A stretch of DNA of 64,000 nucleotides from Lentinula raphanica (Eukaryota; Basidiomycota; Agaricomycetes; Agaricales; Omphalotaceae). A program made the position numbers and the translations under genes. The stretch spans positions 744,001 through 808,000 of the forward strand of contig JANVFP010000019.1 in the NCBI GenBank assembly GCA_027919835.1, in the 5' to 3' direction. A model generated the notes under the pieces. That model saw only the letters and a list, made by a program, of their open reading frames with translations, ran no database searches and was not told the origin of the DNA. Shown here in pieces: positions 10,754 to 20,439 of this stretch (the stretch's first letter is position 1; each line of letters opens with the position of its first letter).

Positions 10754-11567
10754 TCACCCCAACCTCAACCACGCCTCAGCTTCCGAAAGACTGGTGACCA
10801 AGCGCAAAGAGATCTCCTCATTGCGACCGGAGGCTTCATCGAGAATCATCTGGGCTTGCGCACTGTCAAGAAAGAAATGAGATATCTATCAGTTATTGGA
10901 AACATAATCACTCACGTAGTAGAGACCACCCCCACAAACCCAGCGGAGTGGATGGCCCAATATTGAGGGGATTCAGCGGAATCATCAGAAGTGCGGACAT
11001 TGATATTTTGTGGCGCATGCCGGGGCGCGACGCTTGGGGTTACTTTAGCTTCGAAGAATTCCCTGTTGTGATGAGACATGGGAGGGGTCATACGGGGAGG
11101 AGTTTCGGCACGAGGAGAAGGCGAGTACTTCGTGCCTTCAACAAACCCGGAAGGATGATGATGATAGGAACGACAGTTCTGCTTCCATCCTTCCAAGGCC
11201 TGTGCCCAAGTTTTGTAACCCTTGTGACGACTTCCTTTGACATTAGTGACTCGGCCACTCGCATCAGCCCTGAATATACGGAAATTAGTGTAAAAACATA
11301 GCAAGAGCATGGAACTTACCAATCTCTGTAGCAACCTGGGTGATCCCCAGCGTAGACATTATAGAAAGGGTATTGGCCGGATTGAGTAGAACGGAGGGGG
11401 TTGGAGGATTCATATAGATTCGGCCTGCAGGTGGGAGTTGAATTCATACTGCAGCTCTGAAATTGCTCTGTAAGTGAGGGGTCCAACGATGAAGGAGAAG
11501 AGATGGAAGGAGATAATGGGCTCTCGCTCTCGCTTTCGCTATCAGAGATCGTGGTGGTTGCACTCAT
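10754..11567 (-). CDS. RNase H1-N/viroplasmin-type domain protein
   Basis: Three exons with clean GT-AG sites: 11567-11320, 11269-10916 and 10862-10754. The ATG at 11567 begins a Ser/Glu-rich leader (MSATTTISDSESESES). The domain spans the first junction: FYNVYAGDHPGCYRDW, then ADASGRVTNVKGSRHKGY and TWAQALEGW. This is the pattern of the small domain found at the N-terminus of RNase H1, where it binds RNA-DNA hybrids, and in caulimovirus viroplasmin. No RNase H catalytic domain follows; the C-terminus (EAEAWLRLG) is short. The frame is intact, in contrast to its neighbours. It is probably cargo of the KDZ element with an unknown role. Confidence 0.65.
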
Positions 11568-11694
11568 AGTAGAACACGTGAATATCGGGGATTTTTTTCA
11601 ACCCTTTGGATGGTTGAGGTGAATCGATTAGACGGTTAATCTCCTACTGACAGCACTGCAAGTATACATTGTAACAAAACACAAGAAAGTCCAA

Positions 11695-14600
11695 CTAAAC
11701 CTGCCTAGTTCGCGCTCGAGTACGTGGACCCTGTTCTTCAGCAGGGGGAGATAAGTTGCGTTTCCGTGTTTGTGGCCGCTTCCTGGCGAGAAAAAGGTAA
11801 GAGTAGGTCAAGAGGAAATCTAATCAGTACTTACTTGGTAGCGTGAGCGAGTTTGGTTACGACCCAAGCAACATCCTGTAAAGCAGAAATCCAGTCCGGA
11901 GAAGGCTCTGGAAGGCGTTGATGCCACCAGAATAGACACATTAGCACAGTTAGAATACCACATTGGCCTGGCCAAATGATATCAGACCAATCTCTGTGGT
12001 TGCTCTCGTTGATGATAAGACGGCCCGTTGCGTTGTCACATTCCCTCCAAGTCGGATTAATCAATGATCACCATTTCCACCACTGCGCAGAAAAACCGTC
12101 TACTGTACCAAATAATTCGTCTGGTGGTTCTCGAGATACAGGCTTCCTGTTCCGAAACCACCATGAAATGACGGACGGACGACCAGCGGCCTTGAGTGTG
12201 GTGGACTGTAAAGATGTGTATATGAGTATTGACAGATCCTGAGAGACAATATCTCCACGTACAGATCCAGTTGGATTGGAAAAATCGTGGTTTCATTCCA
12301 GCTCAATCCAGGCGTTGATAGTAGCGACCCATATCTCACCCGACGGTCGTTTGTCTGCCTCCATCAGAGCGTTGTATGTATCGGAGATCCATTTAGGCCA
12401 GCTCGATTGGTCCACAGGATTACCCGCCTCATGCTCCGTAGTCGTAAGGCTTGGTGCATGATGCGAGTCTGATGTGGAAGAAGGTGTTGGAGACGAAGAT
12501 GCCGTGGTCAAGAGCGTAATATCAGCCATGGTGGTGCTTGACACTTGCAGACCTAGATGACTATCGCGCGTGGGATTTGGAGTTGTTGAATTAGGTTCGT
12601 TGGTTGGCATACTGCTATTGGCGGCAAAATCTGTTGAGATTGATGGTTGCTGACCTAGATGAGGGGATAACGCAGCCGTAGCCGGAGACGAAGATGAAGG
12701 AGCAGATACGGGCGTTATAGCTGGAATTGGAGACAATGTGGGAGCTGGAGCTGGAGATGAACGATCAAATGCGGGAGTTGGAGCTGGAGACGAACGATCA
12801 AACGCGGTAGTTGGAGCTGGAGACGAACGATCAAACGCGGTAGTTGGAGCTGGAGACAAACAATCGAAGGTGGTAGTTGGAGCTGGAGACGAACGAGATG
12901 TAGAAGTGGAAACTGGGGGGGCGGTCGAATCAGCGCCTGAAGTAGAAGTAGGAACCGCTGGAGTAGAAGTAGGAACCGACGGAGGAACACCTTTGGTTAT
13001 GATATCTGTACCAGATCTCCCCTCGAACATCATGTCCATAACGTAAGTATTCTTTAGGATGGTGTTCTGGCGTTGGAATTCATAGTCGCTCATTTTCGCC
13101 GCGACTCTTGAAATGGCAGCAACGCGTGCGGCACCAGTAAGACGAAGAAGCTGTTTGACACTTTCGGGGTGGAGTTTCTGACGACGCTTGTTAGAAAGGC
13201 CAGGGAATGGATTAGGGTCTGTCTTCTGAGGTTCAACGTGTTCTTCCTCCTCGTCTTCGTTATCCTCTGTCTTCTTCGAAAGCGATGTTGACTTGTGGCG
13301 CTTATGGTGTTGACCCTTGGAAGCAGCGGTAGCACCGGCATCAGGAATGGTGTGCAGGGAAGAGTCGTTGATCAGATCCGACAAGTTGGTGTTATTCTTT
13401 GGAATTGAAAGGGGATCTGATGAATATCAGTAAATATCAGAGCCCATGCGGAATGAAATTTACTAGGTGAAGCCTCATTCAGAAACAGGACGAATTCGCG
13501 AATTGCGGTTTGGAGTGGTGTCCCTAATTTCCAATCTTGAAATTTTTCTCCTTCGACAGTGCCAGAGCTCAAGCTACATGAACGAAAGGACCTGTGAGGA
13601 AAAAGTAGGAGAACTAATTCAACCAAGGACTTACGTGGCAAGAGTAAATTGGTCTTTGCCAATCCCGGGCGGCGCTCCCATGAACAAAGTCAGGTACAAA
13701 CCAGTGTGGGCATGGATTGCATCAAGAAGTGGTTGTATGAACTGGGTCAGACTAGCGCGACATCTATGATTATTCAAATGAGTGAATGACATGGGAACGG
13801 TGAGAGTGAACATACAGAGCCTTTTCCGCTTCCGTAAGTTGGTCGACGTCGTTGAGGCTGAATCCCTGACCGCTAAGCAGCTCCTTGAATGCCGCAAAGC
13901 GTTCAGAGTGCAACTCGGCGTTCTCCAACGTGATTTTAGTCTTGACTTCATCGGTTTGAGCATCATAGAGTTCTTTGGCAAGTTGACATTGAATGGCCAT
14001 TCACTGAGTCTTGTCAGGTCGATTTCCTTCGGTTTTTTTGTCGTAGTATTCTTGAAAGGTTGCCTTGTAGTCGGGATGCCATGACATAAAATGCTTATAG
14101 TTGGGTTTCCGTCAAGGGGCGCCCTTGGCTCCTTTGGACATTTCATTGCTAATGGCCGCAAAGGCCTTCCGGCTTTCTTGCTGGACAGTTCCCTGACTCT
14201 GACGGTGAATCCAATTAGCTAATTCCTAGATAGTGAATATAAGAAAGAGTGAGCAAAAAGGATGCCGCCGAGGAAGAAATTTATGCACCTTTTGCCTGCA
14301 TTGAACCGTCTGAGAAAGAAGCTCGTCTCTACGTGCTTCAAGTTCAGCCCTCTTTTCAATAGTCAACGTGTGATTGGGGTCGTCATGGAGAACGGAAAAC
14401 TCTGCAGGTTCTGAGCGTGTGTGCCATGGATACTTTTCGAACCATTGGTGGGTGAGGTCAGCGATCCATTTGCTCTTTTCGTGCCGCGAGTTGAGAGAGA
14501 GATAACCCTTGATACGGGCTTGTAAGAATTCCAGATGTTCACCTTGGAACTTCCCAGGATTGCCGCGTTTCTGTTTAGCTGCAGACTGAGACGTAGTACG

Positions 14601-14735
14601 CGTTGTAGTACGCGTCGTAGCTGCTACACCATCAGAGGGTTGAGACACAGAGTCCAGATGCGGAGAGGCTGGGGTGTTCTCGAGAGGAGACGATGAAGAC
14701 GACTGAGCTGGAGGAGGGTCCGAGGATGCTTCCAT
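11695..14735 (-). pseudogene. conserved basidiomycete hypothetical protein, decayed
   Basis: Multi-exon minus-strand gene starting at the ATG at 14735 (MEASSDPPPAQSSS). Exon 1 has GKFQGEHLEFLQARIKGYL. Later pieces contain SWHPDYKATFQEYYDKK, FAAFKELLSGQGFSLNDVD and LTLFMGAPPGIGKDQF; the C-terminus contains DWSDIIWPGQCGILTVLMC and ALQDVAWVV. A final exon encodes a basic tail ending near 11695. This layout is familiar from transposon-associated proteins of mushrooms with no assigned function. It is broken: a frameshift near 14125, TGA just before MAIQCQL (about 14001) and TGA after WIELE (12293-12295). A 33-bp minisatellite lies inside the coding region. Confidence 0.6.
12737..12902 (-). repeat. 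33-bp coding minisatellite
   Basis: About five tandem copies of a unit around GGAGCTGGAGACGAACGATC. On the minus strand it encodes RSSPAPTTAFD. The 33-bp length keeps the frame; copies differ by a few substitutions (AFD, PAFD, TFDCL). Confidence 0.75.
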
Positions 14736-14939
14736 CGTAAAGGTAGCAGTACCGGTGAAAGGAAGGAACGTAACAGTAAGGTATGAGGAGAGAATGCCGA
14801 ACAAATGCCGTGTCCCAGAGGCGTGAGACCTTTGCTGAGGGTGTGCCGAAGCAATGGCCGAGTACCTGGTATCGACCTACTGCCAGGAGAGTGTGCCGGT
14901 GCATTGCCAAGTACCCACCTAACATTATTTGGGTGGTAG

Positions 14940-15017
14940 GACAAGGTTCCGTTCATTACGCATAACATGTGGGGACAGTTATCCACTTGTTATGCATTGA
15001 TCTTACAGCTTCAGCTG
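14940..15017 (-). repeat. right terminal inverted repeat of the KDZ element
   Basis: Reverse complement begins CAGCTGAAGCTGTAAG and aligns with the repeat at 3703. A third related terminus lies at 24911, marking a second element of the family. Confidence 0.7.
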
Positions 15018-16141
15018 TCTTCCAGTAAAACCTTTCCGACAACAGCTTGTAAGTGGGATCTCTCCCTCGGTGTCCAGCTACCATGACATGAGCTTTGTAA
15101 ACGAGGGTAGATCGTTGAGATCTGTCTTCGACAACGAGTCTAGGTATACGTGATGATGATTTCTTGGGGAGGAGGAAGAGTTTTCCTCCGTTGAGTCCAA
15201 ATTGTGTTGTCTTCTTGATGAATCGACGACGAGACTTTCTGTAAGGTAACGATCAGGTAGTATAATGCTGTCTGAAAGGTAATCACGTATCTCGTCCCAA
15301 TGTTCATCTTCCAAGTCCACTTCTTGAACTTCCTGGGACATTGAGATATGAGAGTCGCATTGAGGGACCACGTAAGAGTGACATAAGATTGTTTCGAGCT
15401 CTACTTCTTCTTTTCCCAAGTGATATATGAACAATGTTGATAACGGAGATTTTCTTTGATAGAATTTGTGAAATTGTAATACCAATATCTATTGGTGGAG
15501 CTCGTGAAAGAGCATCTTTGAATTTCATAGAAGCTCTGGGAACATGAAGAAACTCCATGTCAAAGAGGCGAATCCATGGGATCCATCTGAGCATAGGCGC
15601 ATTAGGGATGTCATTTGGTTGGTTGAGCATTTTGACGAGCGTGGTAGCATCATGCTCAAGTCAGAAATGAATCATCGTGGGATGATGACGGAGAGATTTG
15701 AGTGCCACGAACAAACCAAATACTTCAGTTTTTGGTTGTCCATAGTTCTGTTGAGTGCGAGAGAATGGACTTGACCCATAAAGAGATAGTCGTTTGAGTC
15801 CTTCTCGAACCTGATACTGGACGTATCCGGTACTGAGATATGAAGAATCAACTCCTACGACGATCAGGTGTTCATCAGAGGATCTAGGTAGTGATGAAAT
15901 CAACGCAGCTTGTTCAAAGTTAGTCTTGATGAGTATAGGAGCTGAGGTGAGAAGACATTTTACTTCATCTACAGCGGCTTCACATTGTGAGTCGAATTCA
16001 AAGTCAATATTGATATGAAGAAGTTGCGTAAGCGGATAAACAATGATTGAATAATTCTTGATCCATTTTCGAGCTCCACCAGCGAGACCGAGAAAACCTC
16101 TGACTTCAGATACGGAGATTGGGTACAGCCAACGGAGGACT
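15018..16141 (-). CDS. gypsy-1 RNase H region and first half of H2C2 (fragment)
   Basis: Minus-strand pol segment. From right to left: the end of the reverse transcriptase connection (SEVRGFLGLAGG-like, near 16090), then the RNase H domain with VVGVDSSYLSTGYVQYQV (Asp at its start) and FGLFVALKSL with the catalytic Glu region. Next are LFDMEFLHVPRASMKFKDAL and, close to the KDZ element, GHRGRDPTYKLLSERFYW, the His half of the zinc-binding domain. A stop and frame changes occur between 15080 and 15490. It is cut at the right by the short LTR element and at the left by the KDZ element. Confidence 0.75.
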
Positions 16142-16146
16142 TTGTC

Positions 16147-16310
16147 TGTAACGCCTATTAGTGCCCGTAGCCATAGATAATAGTACCGGTCCGTTTACGG
16201 TAGCTCTTTCTTTTGTTTTAACCACCACGATAGTATACTTCGGTCTATTTTCTGCAATAGAATGAGTAATTATTCAATGGTTGAGACATTGTAAGTAAGG
16301 AGCCTTTACA
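16147..16310 (+). repeat. left LTR of the short non-autonomous element
   Basis: Starts TGTAACGCCTATTAG and ends GGAGCCTTTACA. It is preceded by the TTGTC duplication. Confidence 0.85.
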
Positions 16311-16353
16311 CTTTTTTGAATAATCTTGCCCTGCGGGGCTATTTCAGCAAAAT

Positions 16354-17478
16354 ATGACCGCTATACTTCCTGCTAGTCCTCTCACTCCTGCTACTTCTCT
16401 CCTCTCACAAATCTGGAATCTCAAACTTCCAGAAACTTCACTTTCTTGTCCGGCAATAATCCATCTCAATTCCTCGGACTACTCTCAGTTGCTCAAGTAC
16501 TACAAGTACATCTGGGAGTCACAGTCACCTCAGGCTGCATGGAATTGGCTAATGGAGAGAATGGTTCAGGATGCTACTCTCAGGTGTAGTTGGGCTGTTG
16601 GGAAGGAGGAAATCTCAGTGGAAGGATGTTTCTCAAAGATTGGGGCAGTCAAGAAGTTGTGTGATGAGCTGTCACCTTTTGGGCATGGTTCTACCCCTTC
16701 TACTACAGCTAAACCTCTTCAGGACACATCCATCCCTTCCTCAGCCTCTGCTACACACCCTCCAGCTTCTCTCATATCTCCACAGTCAACCCTCAGAGCT
16801 GCCAGTTCACCCAGTCACCCATGCAGCTCTCCTTCTGTTCATTCCTCTATTCATACCACTGTATCTCTTCCTCCTGGCCTTCCCAAATACTCTGAACTCA
16901 ATAAGGAGTATTTTCCTCCTTCTAGGCCACCACAGCACATTCCCTCTGCTGTTCCCTCTTCCATTGCCAACTCTCCACTGTGTATTCCTCCATCTCCGTG
17001 TATTGCTCAAACACGTGACCTAGGGTTTTCGGTCACACCGAATTCGGATTCGGCGTCAAAAATGGGTCCAGAACGAGCCCCAACTTACCCAGATCGATGC
17101 AAGGATCACTCAGCCATGAAACCGCCTCCTCGTCATACTCCCCATCATCTTGGGATCAGAAGCAGTGTACTACGACAGGTCAGACATAACGTTCATGGGC
17201 CTTTTGGCACACTCTTCCTTAAGTCTAGACGTCGACACATTGGTGACCATGTTTCCGATTCAGCTTCATCTGTTTCGGAAAGTTCTTCCTGTTCGCCGGT
17301 TGATCCACATGGTCATAGATGTTCCCCTCATCTGTGTGGTCACTCTTGGCGTTGGCGAATAATGACATCTGATTCTGGCTCACTGCAGAAGTTTGGTCAC
17401 CTACATTCAAAGGGCCTTTCGAACAAGACATTGTTAGAACTTGCTAGTGTTATTCATACAATTTTACTTGGAGGTTAG
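16354..17478 (+). CDS. unidentified protein of the short LTR element
   Basis: A single 374-residue frame filling the element. The first 110 residues look folded (WNLKLPETSLSCPAIIHLNS, YYKYIWESQSPQAAWNWLM, EEISVEGCFSKIGAVKKLCDE). The rest is Pro/Ser/His-rich low complexity. No zinc knuckle, protease or polymerase motif is visible. It may be a gag-like protein or a host sequence captured by the element. Persistence of the long frame in an otherwise non-autonomous element suggests it was recently coding. Confidence 0.5.
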   Translation: MTAILPASPLTPATSLLSQIWNLKLPETSLSCPAIIHLNSSDYSQLLKYYKYIWESQSPQAAWNWLMERMVQDATLRCSWAVGKEEISVEGCFSKIGAVKKLCDELSPFGHGSTPSTTAKPLQDTSIPSSASATHPPASLISPQSTLRAASSPSHPCSSPSVHSSIHTTVSLPPGLPKYSELNKEYFPPSRPPQHIPSAVPSSIANSPLCIPPSPCIAQTRDLGFSVTPNSDSASKMGPERAPTYPDRCKDHSAMKPPPRHTPHHLGIRSSVLRQVRHNVHGPFGTLFLKSRRRHIGDHVSDSASSVSESSSCSPVDPHGHRCSPHLCGHSWRWRIMTSDSGSLQKFGHLHSKGLSNKTLLELASVIHTILLGG

Positions 17479-17630
17479 TACTTATGTTCTTGGTATGAGT
17501 TTTGGAAATTTTTTTTCTTTTGATTATGCTTTCATCTATGCCACACTATCCTATATGCTTCAGGTCAATCCCCTCCTTCAAAATTCTCTCTTTACGATTG
17601 ATCTTATGGGCTCAATCTGGTGGGGGAGGG

Positions 17631-17794
17631 TGTAACGCCTATTAGCGCCCGTAGCCATAGATAATAGTACCGGTCCATTTACGGTAGCTCTTTCTTTTGT
17701 TTTAACCACCACGATAGTATACTTCGGTCTATTTTCTGCAATAGAACGAGTAATTATTCAATGGTTGAGACATTGTAAGTAAGGAGCCTTTACA
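17631..17794 (+). repeat. right LTR of the short non-autonomous element
   Basis: Same length as the left copy, with a handful of substitutions (for example GTGCCCG/GCGCCCG and CCGTTTACGG/CCATTTACGG). It is followed by TTGTC. Confidence 0.85.
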
Positions 17795-17799
17795 TTGTC

Positions 17800-18171
17800 A
17801 ATGAGCGATTGAGAGAGAATAAGGCCATCGATTGAAACAACTGATCCCGCAAAGTCTAATTTTGACAAAGCGGGATAAGTCTTCTTTCCTGATACGGTGA
17901 CCCCGGCACTTTCTAGAGCACAAAGAAACTTGTCGACCCGTTGGGCAAACATCTAGAAGAATTTATGTATCTTAGGATTATCCTTGATAGGCTTGTCATT
18001 GAACCGAGATTGTGGACCTTTAACTCCATTGTCGTCAACGTAGTTGGCAGCAATGTCCTGGAGCTTGAGATGATTGATAGCATGGTCTAAGCGACGACTG
18101 AATTCCTGCAATGCATTTGTGTGTCCTTGGACTAGCACAGGATACAGTGAAGCTTTTGTAAAAAACACCAA
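17800..18171 (-). CDS. gypsy-1 reverse transcriptase (fragment)
   Basis: The minus-strand frame gives LVQGHTNALQEFSRRLDHAI, then AANYVDDNGVKGP with the YVDD catalytic box (the Asp pair of the polymerase). Next comes RVDKFLCALESAGVTVSGKK and LDFAGSVVSIDG, the usual post-palm segments. A frame break lies at about 17953. The upstream fingers domain is absent: the frame runs into the inverted-repeat element at 18181 after VPDNSLVFFTK. The downstream part continues across the short LTR element at 16141. Confidence 0.8.
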
Positions 18172-19848
18172 TGAGTTATCGGGTACCTATTGCAAAAAGT
18201 TGTGATGACCCAGAGGGGGTCCCGGAAATGGCCCCGGGGGGTGGTCAGGCTTGTCACTACCTGTCACATATGGCTTATATTTACTGTTTTGGGTAAATCT
18301 GAGAAAAATCCTAAAAATAGTCAAAAAATTCAGGGGTGCCTTGTTGGCCCTGAAAACGCAAAATAAAAAAAAATATGCAACAAGTGTAAAAGTTTTCATC
18401 ACTCCAAATCATTTCAAATCCACTATACAGTCAGTATATATGATGTATATGCTATATTTAGCATCCTAGTACCTTTATTGGGCTAAAAATAGAACTTGAT
18501 CTCATCTGATAGCAAAAAATCTGAAAAAATCATAAAAAATACTCAAAAAATTCAGGGGTGCCTCATTGGCTCTGAAAATGCAAAATAAAAAAATTTACAT
18601 GACACAATTGAAAAACAACATCACCCCGAATCATACCAAATCTACTATACAGTCAGTATATATCATGTATATACTATTTTTAGCACGTCTAGTACCTTCA
18701 ATCACTGAGTATAGCTTAGGCAATGAAAATACTCAAAACAGTGTTATCAGTCACTATACTTAACACACTTAACAGTCAAAAAGTTGGAACAATGTTACTT
18801 TATATACATAACACACTCATTGTTATACTATAACACACTTATAACAACGAGTTTTGGGTGCTTATTTGGTGTTTTTGAGTCGAAATTCATTAATAGCACA
18901 CTCAATAATTTTTGTCTGGGCTCTATACTGTGTCAGAATGTAGTCTATATCATATTCCTCTAGATACAATTCAGAGAACTCGAAAATTCAACCTGTGGGG
19001 CGGGCTATATTGTGATCTTTTGAAATATAACAGTGTTTTATATAAATGTCAATGCATATGTCCATGTAATGCAAGTATACTGGTGGTGGTTCATGAGGGG
19101 ATCACTCCCACAGTCTACTAGAAGTGTCTAAACATGGTTCAGATACTCACTATGACTATTGGACTCTGTGATATACATGTACATGTTTCATGTACACTAT
19201 AGATGTCTACACTTACATGTAACAATAGATGCCATATTCAGTGACCCCCATTACAGATCTCTTGGATGTATCACATAGAGTTAGCATAGAATAGGCTGTA
19301 GGATGACTCTTTTCATGACCCAGTAGCAGTTTGACTTCATAACATGGGTGTATGCATTGACATTTACATAAAACACTGTTATATTTCAATAGATCACAAT
19401 ATAGCCAGCCCCACAGGTTGAATTCTCAAATTTTTCCTTTTTTGGTAATTTTGATGTGCCTGGACCTGCAATAGGCTCTATACCATACCTAAATAGTTTT
19501 TGCATTTTAGTGATTTTTTGGGCTATTTTTAGTACCTAGATTGACCCTACATCATTTTTTATCATATGAGGTCATTTGCTTACATATCCTGATCTGATCT
19601 AATCAGGCCATTTTAGGTTTTTTATGAATTTTTATGAATTTTCGGGTTTTTTTGAAAATGTACTGCTTATTTAATATCTGAATGATTATTAATTACCCAA
19701 AACAGTAAATATAAGCCATATGTGACAGGTAGTGACAAGCCTGACCACCCCCAGGGCCATTTCCGGGACCCTCCAGGTCATCACAACTTTTTGCAATAGG
19801 TACCCGATGACTCATTGGTGCTTTTTACAAAAGTTTTACAGTATCAGC
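18140..19848. repeat. long inverted-repeat AT-rich element, copy 2 (most complete)
   Basis: Terminal inverted repeats of at least 115 bp: 18181-18297 begins GGGTACCTATTGCAAAAAGT, and 19690-19805 is its reverse complement. Weaker inverted similarity extends outward to about 18140 and 19848 and includes a piece of reverse-transcriptase coding sequence. The interior holds two copies of the CAGGGGTGCC...GCAAAATAAAAAAA block and GTTAAG-type repeats shared with copies 1 and 3. No transposase frame is present. A fold-back element or MITE-like family is likely; no clean target duplication was found. Confidence 0.75.
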
Positions 19849-20346
19849 TGTTGGATGTGGCGTTGAGCGTGCTCGGTGGGGGCATCATATGGCCTTCATC
19901 TGCTTCTCCTGTGCATGGTGAAGACGACAACGACGGCGAAGCGGAGGACATCGAGTTCCCCTCACCTGAAACCCTCCTTGCCTACCGCAAATCCCTGCTC
20001 TCACACCAATCGCTCATCTTCTGCCGGCACCAGCTGAACCAGGAGCTCCAGGCAAGAGCGCAGGCGCAGAGTATGAGTGTCGCTGCTGAGAATGCTTGCA
20101 GGGTGAAAGAATAAGCCCGGCTGCTCTCGCTCGTCGAAGCCCAGGAACACAAAGTGGCACGACAAAAAGCAGAGCTGGAGCAGATACAGAGGAACGAGGC
20201 GGAGAAGTATGCCAAAGGTCTCCTCGAAGGCAGCATGGGAGCACCCATAGCTGTAGAATCTACGCAAAGTACTCCGATAAGTCTCGAGCACAGCTTTGCG
20301 AAGTACACCAATACTCTCTCGAAGGGTCAAATTTTGGCTCTGGGGG
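19803..20346 (+). pseudogene. coiled-coil hypothetical protein with one internal stop
   Basis: The plus-strand frame starts inside the inverted repeat (VPDDSLVLFTK) and continues with GEDDNDGEAEDIEFPSPETL. A long predicted coiled coil follows (NQELQARAQAQSMSVAAENA, then, after TAA at 20112-20114, VEAQEHKVARQKAELEQIQR). The acidic and helical second part is unrelated to reverse transcriptase, so the start is a fusion. It ends in an AT microsatellite (20365-20384). The family was not recognised. Confidence 0.4.
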
Positions 20347-20439
20347 CTATTATTTTTTTAATAATATATATATATATATATTAATTGTATTTTCCATTAA
20401 AAAAATAGAAAAAAAAATATACAGCTTTGCAAAGCGGTG

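Larger units (their letters stand above)
3703..15017 (-). mobile_element. 11.3 kb KDZ-family DNA transposon (degenerate)
   Basis: The ends are inverted repeats: CACCTGTAGCTGTAGG at 3703 and, reverse-complemented, CAGCTGAAGCTGTAAG at 15017. Similarity continues for about 75 bp through GATAACTGTCCCC and TTATGCGTAATGAACGG. A 7-bp direct repeat TCTTCCA flanks them (3696-3702 and 15018-15024). Removing the element joins the gypsy-1 H2C2 domain as FYW-KNLFQDVSWFV. Cargo: a CxC2 KDZ transposase pseudogene, two plus-strand hypothetical frames, a viroplasmin-domain gene and a decayed conserved hypothetical gene. KDZ elements are large DNA transposons known mainly from fungi. Later insertions sit at 4327-6605 and 7308-7532. 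Confidence 0.72.
16147..17794 (+). mobile_element. short non-autonomous LTR retrotransposon (1.65 kb)
   Basis: Two 164-bp direct repeats (16147-16310 and 17631-17794), each TGTAACGCC...CCTTTACA, flank 1.3 kb. A perfect 5-bp duplication TTGTC lies at 16142-16146 and 17795-17799. A purine tract GGTGGGGGAGGG directly precedes the right repeat, as expected of a polypurine tract in plus orientation. No reverse transcriptase, RNase H or integrase is encoded, so it depends on another element. It splits the gypsy-1 reverse transcriptase from its RNase H. The two repeats differ at only a few positions, which suggests a fairly recent insertion. Confidence 0.85.
1816..18171 (-). mobile_element. Ty3/gypsy retrotransposon gypsy-1, split by nested insertions
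   Basis: Minus-strand pol pieces read in the normal Ty3/gypsy order: reverse transcriptase (18171-17800), RNase H (about 16141-15300), start of the H2C2 zinc-binding domain (15090-15018), rest of H2C2 and the integrase core (3702-3373), then integrase C-terminus (2606-1816). Three breaks coincide exactly with other elements and their target duplications: TTGTC around 16147-17794, TCTTCCA around 3703-15017, and (G/C)TTGAATT around 2607-3372. The upstream part (gag, protease, start of reverse transcriptase) is missing to the right of 18171, where an inverted-repeat element begins. A TGA replaces a conserved Arg at 3664-3666. The element is dead. Confidence 0.8.

Noticed and set aside
12715..13046. 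Frames on both strands over the 33-bp minisatellite
   Set aside because: A 33-bp repeat keeps every frame open. Only the minus-strand Pro/Ala/Asp-rich frame links to conserved flanks.
16147..17794. Solo LTR pair from unequal recombination of gypsy-1
   Set aside because: A perfect 5-bp duplication flanks the pair, and the element interrupts gypsy-1 coding sequence, so it is an independent insertion.
20001..20330. Long minus-strand frames opposite the coiled-coil protein
   Set aside because: The plus strand has the periodic helical pattern; the minus frames are Ser/Leu/Cys-rich shadows of a GC-rich coding strand.
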